Assembly (NCBI GenBank): GCA_949358305.1
Contig: OX442314.1
Coordinates: 11,773,060 to 11,837,059 of the forward strand
From: Strigamia acuminata
Lineage: Eukaryota > Arthropoda > Chilopoda > Geophilomorpha > Linotaeniidae
Length of the DNA stretch: 64,000 bases
Direction of reading: 5' to 3'
Shown: positions 51,775-61,288 of the stretch, one piece after another
How the letters are laid out: every line of letters starts with the position of its first letter
Position numbering within the stretch: position 1 is the stretch's first letter
Made by a program: the position numbers and the translations under genes
The notes under the pieces: generated by a model
Told to the model about the DNA's origin: nothing
The model's input: the letters and a program-made list of their open reading frames with translations, nothing else
The model's database searches: none

Positions 51775-52922
51775 ATGTCTATCTCGAAAATACATCCATC
51801 AAGGAGATCAATTGCCTCGCATAAATACGAAGAAGAGCAAGATTCTCTCGCACTGAGCAAAAGAATTAATTTAAGTAAATTAAAACATTTCAAAAAAGTC
51901 CCGTTTTAAGTGTTTTAGTCGTGTCGTGTTGACCGGAAACGCCCAGTATGAGGCTTTTGTGTTGCGGGCATCGTACGGTAACTCTATTTTTTTTAATAAA
52001 ATTTGTTTGTTTTAGGAATAAATGAACTTCAATATTTTCGAAACACCGTGAAAGGACGATATCAAAGTCTTTCTTTGCTATCACCGAGCTGTTGCCGGTA
52101 CAGCGATGCAGCTCTGCAGTGTATAAACAATCTGCAGTAAGAAACCGGGAGTTAATTATTCGTAGTTTTTAGTGTTTTTAATTAATGAAAAATTTGCAGG
52201 TTGCAGCATGATGGTCATGTGCTTTCCCGTCCTTCGACTCAGAGACTTGTTTCTGATGTACTAATGAGAATTTCAAACACAAGATCTGCCACATTTCTGA
52301 GAAGATTAGAAAAAGTCAACAAAAAGCCGGAAGATGGTTTGAAATTTTAGAAAACAAAAATCAAAAATCAAGTTTAATTCGCTTTTCTAATTTCAAAGCT
52401 GCTTCGTTAGACTCGTCGTCTCGTGGGAGCAATACGTCAAGTAAAAAAATTTAATTAATCTTATTTACCGGTAATTAATTACTTAATTAATTTAGATTGT
52501 ATTTTTCAGTTCCTCAAGATTCGAATTACAAGAAAAATAAATCGGTGAAAACCGAAGCTGAATACCATTCGTACTCACAGGACCCAAATCAATTAGCATT
52601 TATTAAGCAAATTACAGCTGAAATGCAAAATGAAGTGACAAAAATAATAAACCAAAATGAAAAATCCAAAACTAACTTGAATTACTTTTGTTCTAGGTTC
52701 CGCTTCCGGTGATGAGTCTCGTGTACAAAGAAGTCCTTCCGATTTTAAACGGGATTTTCCAAGGCTGGTGAACGATCAGAGAGTAAAATAAAGTCTTAAT
52801 CGAGTTCACGAACATTTCAGATTATAAGAAGTTATTGAGTCATAAACCTACGGAGCATTTTATGACGGATGACGCACGTAAACAGTCGATTGAAGTTGCT
52901 GCTTGCATTGAAGGTGTAACAC
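51775..52922 (+). CDS. Spliced protein of unknown function
   Basis: I do not recognise this gene. Five exons join in phase: 51775-51874, 52016-52136, 52200-52336, 52399-52440 and 52510-52634. The start is MSISKIHPSRRSIASHKYEE. The product is polar and Ser/Arg-rich, with helical stretches (RLVSDVLMRISN, FLRRLEKVNKK) and a likely coiled coil (FIKQITAEMQNEV). No signal peptide, membrane segment or known domain is apparent. The 3' end is unclear: from 52697 a frame with SASGDESRVQRSPSDFK and a later exon-like piece with YKKLLSHKPTEHFM, stopping near 52930, look coding, but I could not connect them in phase. The first five exons are well supported by phase. Confidence 0.5.
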
Positions 52923-52930
52923 CTTCGTAA

Positions 52931-53307
52931 GAGTAAACTTCGAACTTGTGTATATATACACACTCGTTAATTAAAGAAATAAATATCAAATTACAACGGA
53001 TCACGTTGAAAAATCTTTTATTGCAAAAGCTGCCAGTCTCGCCATTATATAGAAAAATAATCAATTTCTTCATGTAAATTTACTAAAATACGAAAATACA
53101 CGTAGAAAAATTTTTTTTGTGAGTATACAATCACATTAGTTGCATTTTTAAAGATTAAAAACAACCGAATAAATAATAAATTAAGTATTTTTTCCCTGTT
53201 AAAAAATATCTAAAAAATAAAAAATAATAATAATAATACAACACAAAAATATACATCAACAAAAATATAAATAGTCAAAATAAAAAAAATCTCAAAATTA
53301 CATAATC
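52931..53307. other. Convergent spacer
   Basis: AT-rich 3' flanks of the unknown plus-strand gene and the C16orf89-like gene. Includes AAT-rich simple sequence near 53225-53240. Nothing else seen. Confidence 0.4.
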
Positions 53308-56097
53308 TCAAATATATTTCGTACGATACTGAACGCGTCTTTTGAACCTAAAATAGCGGAACAACATGACAACACACACGAGTGAAATTACGATGATTAA
53401 AAGCAAATGATAACCGAGTTCCATCGGAAGACTTTTATTGAATGCCGAAATCCGACCACTCTTGGTGAAATAAGCAGAATAAAAAGTTGTTGTTGTTTTC
53501 GTTTGATTTTCTTTTTCCATCACTTTCTTTCCGTGAGTATTCGAAACATTCTTCTTGGAATCATCAAACGCGTGAGATTTGCTGTCGAATGCCTTATCAA
53601 CTAAATTTTTCGGCGATTCAGCCTTTCGCACGTATTCGTCGTCTTCCTCCGGATGCAATTTCTTCCTCACATCGCCGAAATACAGCGGCCGAAACCCTCC
53701 ACGAAGCGGATAAAGTTTATCGACGTTCCGATCGTTTATCGCTAGATTTCTCTGTTTATTCGGAATAAAAAGCGGCTCGTCGGGGTCATTTTCTTCCGAT
53801 TCTTTCGCTCCAACGTCGTATTGACCTTCTGGTTTATTCAGTCGAAGATTGTGAAATTCTGGGGGTCCAGGATCGACCATGAATCGAACGTACATCGTCA
53901 AAGCGCACGCGGCAAGACCCGTCAATTGCATGTTACAATTTCCTAAAAATTAAAAAAAATAAAATTAATAATTAATTAAATTAATAATTATATTCACATT
54001 ACCACTCGTATCTTTCAATAGTTTGCGCGTTGTTGCTTGTTGCGAATGTTGACTACGTTGTCGCTCAGCTTTGAGAATCTGTTGCCGCTCTTTGAAGTCC
54101 ATCATTCGTTTCATTTGCTCGTGGATTGGATATTGATACATATATATGCGTTTTTCGCTGCTGTTGCCACCGATGTGCTTTTCTCTATCGAAAAAATATC
54201 CGTGGTCGTCGTCTTCCACTGTTTCCGCGGTCTCTTTCTGGGTTTCAAGTAAACTGCGCCGTTTAAGCGTTTTTATTTCGCCGTTTTCATGGTTTAATGG
54301 AATGTCGAAGTTCCGGTTTCCGACGATGTGTGGATTTTCGTTTGCACTGTGGACCACTTCGTGGACGTCGTTTTGGTTGTTGTGCAACATGTGAGCATGC
54401 GCTATTTCTTCCGCGCCTGATAACCTTAAGCGTTGGTGGAGTGGATTGGCAACGTTTGGATTTGCAATCTGAAGAAAAATAAATAATTTTTTTTTAAAAA
54501 ATGTCAATTTTTTTAAATTTTTTAAAATAACTCGCTTTGTTTTGAGTGTGCACTGGATTTGCATAATCTACGTTAGAAAAATGAGGATTTGGAATAGGAA
54601 ACCAAGCGTTTTGCTGTGGAAAATCGTTTGTTTCGTGCAGAACGGGAGAATTTGCATTTTCCTGAGGTTTTATCCAGTTAAGATTTGCAAACCGATCGTT
54701 CGCACTCATTTCCTGCTGGTTAACACGTACAACTTGTGAATTTGTATCTTGCAGCGGGTGTTTTAACGGATTAAAATTCTGTTTGTGATTAATTGGCTCT
54801 TCTTGTTGAACGATTAATCGACTAGGTAATTTCTTATAATTCTTATTAACAACAGCTTCCGTAACTGAAAATACAAATCAACCGTTTTTTATTTTTTTAA
54901 AAAAGCACACACGTGTGTATATAACCTTGTTCGCTGGCCCCTGAAATGCATCCATTCGAATTTTGCCACGTTAAAATCAAATCTAGCCACTCGTCAGTTA
55001 GAAATTGAAAAAAACCCAAACTAGGGCAGTTAAATTCTGTAAAAAAAAAAAATTATTTCCGCATTATTACTATTAAAAACATAAAATTCATAAAAAAAAG
55101 GAATATAATTACCAATTAAAAGGAAAAGATTTGCAAAACTCGGCTGAATACCATAAAACTCGACAGTTTTTAATAACTCATAATACGCATTGCTGCATAA
55201 CTCTCGCTGTAATTGCTCCAAATTAGTTTTGGGCGTTAAAGATGCCAGATAATCATCTACAGCACTCGCACAACCGACCTAAAAATGTAAAAAAAAATTG
55301 AACAATAGCTACAAAGTCGTAAAAACAATACTTTCTGATTTTTACTTGTTCAGCCAAAGCTGTATAAAAGATTTGATGCTGCAAACTGAACCCACGTTGG
55401 CCTTTTGCGCTCATCATTTGCAAACAATTCAAAGTCGTCGCGCATTTATGTCCATCTGGGTTGTTCGTTCCAGTTAATTCAGCACCGCAGATGTTTCTAT
55501 CATCTTCCAATATTTCTACAACAGAATTTAACGCTTTTCAAATTAAAAAAAAAATCATTTTCATGATTTAATTTCTAGAACCAACCTTTCGGTTTGTGCG
55601 CATTCGCGGGCACACTTAGCGTCAAATGAGTATTGATCAAACGGTGGTTGTGTGAAGCCAGCCAAGGTTTCTCCACTTGATATCTCATGGAAGTAAAAGC
55701 TCGTCGATCAAATTCCAATAAATGTGGCACGGCCATGTTAGCCGTTTTCGTAGCTTCACCGGACAAATAGCGCAGTTGTGTCATCACATTGGCCGGCATC
55801 GAGCGATGTTTTCCTTCGTTATACTCCGCTAACAGCAGCTTGAGTTGTCCTAACAACAAACAATGCCATAAACGAGTGAATACGAACATTAAATCTCTCC
55901 TTTTACTCACCTTCGACGACCCGTAATCCAAAATGTGCTTCAAAATTCAAATTTTGATAATTTTTCTTAAAGTAATCTATCATATTAGCTAAAACATTTA
56001 TAACTTCATTAAGGGAATGTTTTTTACTTAGAGCAAATGTGATTAAAAAGCTATTTAAAATAGTAGAAAAGATGAGAATGGTCAATAGCTTAGCCAT
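53308..56097 (-). CDS. C16orf89-like (UPF0764) secretory protein with C-terminal membrane segment
   Basis: Seven or eight exons. The ATG at 56097 starts MAKLLTILIFSTILNSFLIT, a signal peptide. The conserved ectodomain follows: FGLRVVEG, FDRRAFTSMRYQVEKPW, a cysteine motif ICGAELTGTNNPDGHKC then LNCLQMMSAKGQRGFSLQHQ, VGCASAVDDYL, and CNMQLTGLAACALTMYVRF, which correspond in order to human C16orf89. The function of this family is not known to me. Two departures: a long Asn/Gln/His-rich insertion of some 200 residues (54000-54840) before the last domain block, and a C-terminal hydrophobic helix (LLLIIVISLVCVVMLF) followed by basic residues, suggesting a type I membrane protein rather than a secreted one. 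Exon ends in the insertion are approximate. Confidence 0.8.
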
Positions 56098-56555
56098 AAC
56101 CAAAAACGTGCGATTATTTTCCCAATCGGCCACCAGCAGGCGCTTCTCCCATAGGAAATATCTCACACTTCCCGAACAAGTTTCTTGTCTCGACCCAAAT
56201 TAAGACACACAAACCGGTTTCATTTTCAAAGATTTTATTCCCTTACAGAATTAGAATTACAATTTAAATTAAAAAAAAAAAGAAAAAGAAAATTATATTC
56301 TTTTTTAAAGCAGCAAAGTTTGAACTATGTAATTAGAAACCTTCAAAAATTCATTTACATTGGGAGAAAACACAAAAATAAAGTTGCACTACTTATACAA
56401 TAGTGAAGAAAAAATTCAGTTCACAAAAGTCTCGGTATAAATGAAGCCTTTAAAAAAATTGGTGGAAACGTTTATCACTTTCAACAAGCAACTTAGGCCT
56501 TCTTTTTTTATTATTAATTTTTGTTTTTGTTGTAGATTTTGATAAATTTCCAAAT

Positions 56556-58773
56556 TTAAATAGCATCGATATCCAGATCATCTTCATCATCTTTAGCATT
56601 TTTAGACCCGGAAACGATAGGTTTACTGCCTTGACTTTTAACAGTATGCTGCGGTCGATCACTGTAAACAACCTATCGCAAATAAAAAGATGATTAATCC
56701 GTGGTTATTCGAGGTACATTCCACTCTAATTACTTCCACATCCTCCTCTTCATCTCCAGATGACGATTCTTCTTCTTCAGCTTCTTCCAACCACTTAATA
56801 AAAACAGCTGCTCGGTCATGAATTTCTTGGCTTAACTCTTTAGAAACGTACTTCTTGGAAATCTATTTTTAAAAATAAAGTTAAAACACAAATGAATCAT
56901 TTTTCCTTCAAAAATCAACGCATTTATGACTTTAAGCATCCCATTTAGTCCCAAATCAACGCAATTTCGACTTTTTGCATCATGTTTACATAAAAATATA
57001 ACAATTTGCATCATATTTCGTTAAAAATCAATGCAATTTCGACTTATCGCATCATATTTACATCAAAATATGACAATTTGTATGATATTTCGTCAAAAAT
57101 CAATGCGATTTCGACTTTTCGCATCATATTTATATCAAAATATAACAATTTGAACGATATTTCGTCAAAAATCAACGTATTTATGACTTTTCGCATCATA
57201 TTTACGTCGAATATTACGTTGTGCGATTGTAAATTGTAATAAAACACAAATTAGAATTACTTTTCTGGCCCAATCAAGAATTATTTCTTCTTCCAAAATA
57301 TCGCTATCGTAAAAAGTTTTTAAAATGTGTGGAACTTTGCTCATCAAGCTCTCAGAATGCATCTTTACTAAAAGCTCAAATCCTCCCAAAAGGTATTTCT
57401 GGGCCTTATGATTTCCATGCGTAAACTAAAAAAAAAATAAACCAGATTTTTTAAAACATCTAATAAATAAAAACACTGCTCAATTCAAAACATACTCGCA
57501 ACAAAAGAATCCGGTACTGCTTAATTTGGTCCTTCATATTCTCGTTAAAAAGCAACTCGGAAAGCACAAGTACACTTTTATCTTTTATGTCCAATCTATC
57601 GGCTTCTGCGGCGATTTCCTTGTCGTAGCCATCCAACTTTCCATCAGCTTTTCTTTTCTATAAAAAAGAAAAAACAAAATTAAATTTACAAAATTTCGAC
57701 CCTTCATCCGCCAATCAATTCACCTTGACAAAATTATAAAAAATATCCAAACGCTCTTGTTGGGTTTTTTCCAAATCATCGTTCAGCGTGATAACTTTAG
57801 CTCCATCAGTAAGCGCCTCCATGCGTTTGGCAACCGCGTCTTCACTCGTATCCACAGCCCAATCGTCATCGTCATCCTCGTGCTGCACTTTTTCTGTCTC
57901 CGGCGGCGGCGAGTTATCTGCATCTACATTCCATTCATTTAATTTAATCACGTCCAGACACACCACAATTCTTTTTAACCTTTAGAGTCCTCCTTCCCCT
58001 TGCGCTTCGACTTATGCTTGTCCTTGTCCTTCGGAGTTGTTATAGGAGCCACTACAACATTCGGATTTTGACCAACGTACGTAAATTTAGCTACATAAAC
58101 GCAAAAAATTAGTACAAATCAATTTTTTTCCACCTTTTCACTCACCCGGAGGATTTTTGACAATAAATGTGGTAAGCTTATGACGCATGTCGATTGGACC
58201 TTGATAACCACACGCAATACAATGCTGAGTGATAGATTGTTTCTTTGCATGAACGATCTAATACAAAAAAAGCCAAAATAAATTAATTATCGACGAATTT
58301 GCGCGTAAAAACAACAAATTTACGAGATGAGTTTCCGGATTATCACATTCAGGGCATAAAACAAATTTTTTGATGAAGCCATCTAACAAATCTTGAAGTT
58401 TAGGAGCATCATGAGAACCGTTGACAATGTACCGATCGTTTTTTAAATCAAATTGAGTCTGGGCACCCAGTTCGCAACCAAAATATTTAGTCGGGTCTGA
58501 AATCCGATCAAAAAAATTAATTCGCTTCCTTTGAAAAGCATTTTAATCATCAAAACTCACATGTTGCAGGTCTTTGAAGTGATTTTGCTATATCCACCAT
58601 GTTTACTATAACGGTTTTAATGCCATTGCCTTTGCCTTCAACCTGCAATAAAATTTCATTAACATCTGGCAACACATTTTATTAATCATCCGAAATACTT
58701 TGGCAATAAGGCGTGGCATTTTATAACGATAAAATTGGTCGGATACACTGCGGTTCACATTAAGACTACCCAT
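56556..58773 (-). CDS. EIF5: Translation initiation factor eIF5
   Basis: eIF5 is the GTPase-activating protein for eIF2 during start-codon selection. About eight exons. The N-terminal domain is nearly invariant: [20 protein letters not shown] (ATG at 58773), [20 protein letters not shown] and the zinc ribbon [10 protein letters not shown] with CIACGYQG. The Arg of the [10 protein letters not shown] segment is the known GAP residue region. A Lys-rich linker, acidic [13 protein letters not shown] and the W2/HEAT domain follow ([18 protein letters not shown]), ending in the aromatic-acidic boxes and DDLDIDAI at 56556. Intact. An intron at about 56900-57217 carries a tandem repeat. Confidence 0.96.
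56900..57217. repeat. About 72-bp tandem repeat in an eIF5 intron
   Basis: Four or so imperfect copies of a unit with TTCGTCAAAAATCAATGCGA, GACTTTTCGCATCATATTTA and ATCAAAATATGACAATTTG; intact copies begin near 57018, 57090 and 57161. The repeat keeps a frame open on both strands (for example [11 protein letters not shown]), which is an artefact of the period being a multiple of three. Confidence 0.8.
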
Positions 58774-59084
58774 TTTGAATTGTAAAAATCAGTCACGATC
58801 TGAACGGCTGTAATTTCCTGTGACGGTTGCTTTGAAACTTGGTTGTTCTGTATTTAAAAAAAAAAAAAAAAAAAAAAAAAATTAAAATGTGTTAAAACAA
58901 GTAAAATATTCGTAATAAATACCTGTAACTTAGAGGTTGATACTTCCTGCTTGACAACATACACCTAATTGGATCTGAGCCCCCGGATGGCTCTATTTGC
59001 TTTCGAAAACTAGATGGATTTCCTCGGGATAACAGTTGCTCTGAAGAAAAGCAAACTACTTCGATCTTATAATAAATTCATGCT

Positions 59085-59123
<39 letters not shown>

Positions 59124-59995
59124 TTTACAATTTTAAAATTAAATTTTTACCGTTTCTTTTTACTTTTACTTTCTCATAATTTAATTTTTTTTTTTTTTTA
59201 AATTTTTTTTTAAATTTTAAAAGAAATTAAATATTTTAACTGGTGTTTGGTTACACCATGAATTTCATCTCTCAAACAAGTGGTGCCAAAAATAACGCAG
59301 TAAGCTTATCCATCACGATGCGTGTTCAGTTCGACCCAAAATGGATGCCATGTTGAAAGAACGTAATAAGCCTAATGCAATTTCACGCGTTTCCGCTAGT
59401 GTTCGATTCTTGGGCGTCTTAGCCTGATATTTTTTTTGTGTTTTTAAATGTCAAGCAAATTTCCACTCACCGTTCCAGCTTAATAAAGTCATATAAAAAG
59501 GTTTTCGCACGAGAGGACGGTGTGAAAACGTTGGAAACAAAAAATAAAACGTGTCACAGATGGTGACGAATTCTGGTGATGGAATTCACACCAAATCCAC
59601 CAAGATCTGCAAACAACAAACTGCAATTACTAAATTGTTTCATCGTTCGCATTCGCACATCGCTAAACCAGATTTTCCCCACAAAAATAACACATCAGAG
59701 TAAGAACTGACATAATCCTGCCGTCCTTCCTTACCTCCCTTTGCCAAATCAGCAGTCGGCTCTTGGCAGCCCCGCACAAAATATTCCTCTTTTACGCCAT
59801 TGGTTCGAATGTGGAATAAAACATTTGCCGCGTATTGATTTACTTTATATCTTACACAAAATTTCCCGTTTAATTTTAGAGATTAGTCTAGCCAACAAAA
59901 TGTAGACAAATAATTTGAAATGGAAAATTATTTCAATATTTCTTGGATATTTCGTCATAACAGATGACGCAATCGCTTTCCTGAATCTATCCAAG
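58774..59995. promoter_or_regulatory. Divergent region between eIF5 and ZNF622
   Basis: The two genes point away from each other across 1.2 kb, which should include both promoters. It also contains long homopolymer runs (A at about 58857-58880, T at about 59090-59118 and 59188-59200). The segment between could be an inserted or retroposed sequence, but I see no clear borders or target duplication. Confidence 0.45.
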
Positions 59996-61116
59996 ATGGC
60001 CTTCACGTGTGTGGCTTGCCGAGTGGATTTTACCGTCGCTGAGAAGCACCGGGAACACTATAAAACCGACTGGCATCGATACAATTTGAAGAGGAAAGTT
60101 GCCGAGTTGCTGCCAATCGACGAAAAGGAATTTAATCAACGGTTGTTAAGTCATTTGGAGCGAAAAACTGCGCCCAAAGACGAAGGAATTTCAATCTGCA
60201 ATGTTTGCAAGAAACACTTTTCGTCGTCATTGACCTTCGAGAACCATTTAAAGTCGAAAAAACACCTTGAATTGGCCGCCAAAAAACCGGAAATCAATGC
60301 CGAATCTAAGAAATACGAGAACATTACGTCAAATGCCGAATTCGACGACGAAGACGACGAAGAATGGGAAGATGTGGCCGAAGAAGCTGTATTGACCGTC
60401 GACGAATGTTTATTTTGTTCGTTTAAATCGGAAAATATCATCGAGAACCTGAAACACATGACCGACAGTCACAGTTTCTTCATCCCCGATGTCGAATATC
60501 TAGCCGATTTGGAGGGACTCATTAAATATTTGGCCGAAAAGGTCAGTTGTGGCAATATGTGTTTGTGGTGCAACGAGAAGGGAAAAGCGTTCCACACCAC
60601 GAAATCCGTCCAACGACACATGCTGGACAAGGGACACAACAAGATATACTTCGAAAGCGAGAGTTTATGCGAGTTTGCAGATTTCTACGATTATTCCGCG
60701 AGTCATCCGGATAATGGCGAGGAAAATGGGGACGAGGAGGTCAATATTGACGTTTTGGACGACGAGGGCTACGAATTGGTGCTGCCTTCGGGCGCGACGA
60801 TTGGACACAGATCGCTAATGAGATATTACAAGTGGGTTGGAGCGGAAAATTTAATTCGAGATTGTTTTTAATCATTTTTTTTTTATTTTTTAGGCAAAAT
60901 ATTCCTCCACCTCGACCGGGACAACTTCGTTCGAAATTGGCGCCGGTGATGGCGCATTATCGAGCGTTGGGATGGAGCCACAGCCCGCACGAAATTGTGC
61001 AGAGGAATGCACGTGACGTTAAATATCTGCAAAATCTGCGCGCTAAACGGATGATGCAGCAAGGCATTCGAAACAATAAATTGCAGAAACACATTCACAC
61101 GCAGAAAAGATGGTGA
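59996..61116 (+). CDS. ZNF622: ZNF622 / REI1-like 60S maturation factor
   Basis: Cytoplasmic zinc-finger protein that helps release shuttling factors from late 60S subunits. Two exons, 59996-60831 and 60894-61116, 352 residues. The start MAFTCVACRVDF (ATG 59996) is preferred over upstream in-frame codons because it begins at the first finger. Fingers seen: CVACRVDF...HREHYKTDWH, ICNVCKKHF...HLKSKKH, CLFCSFKS...HMTDSH and CLWCNEKGKAFHTTKSVQRH, matching the family's four. An acidic spacer follows (DDEDDEEWEDV). The conserved C-terminus is present: LPSGATIGHRSLMRYYKQ, then ARDVKYLQNLRAKR and KHIHTQKRW. Intact and complete. Confidence 0.95.
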
Positions 61117-61288
61117 TAACGAAATTAGTCACTATAATCTTGTAAAAAAAACCGATTAAAACGCTTTTTTTTACAATTACAATGTGTTTTTTCTTTAATT
61201 CAACGTGATTAATAATATACAACTCGGATTTTGATTGATCACAACTTGGAAGTGAGTGGAAATGACGTAGTGTTCGATTGATTAACGT
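61117..61288. other. Convergent spacer ZNF622/RMDN
   Basis: 3' flanks of converging genes; a possible signal ATTAAA for ZNF622 near 61155. Confidence 0.35.

Noticed and set aside
57006-57247. Open frames on both strands in an eIF5 intron
   Set aside because: Product of a 72-bp repeat whose period is a multiple of three; no splice sites or known domain.
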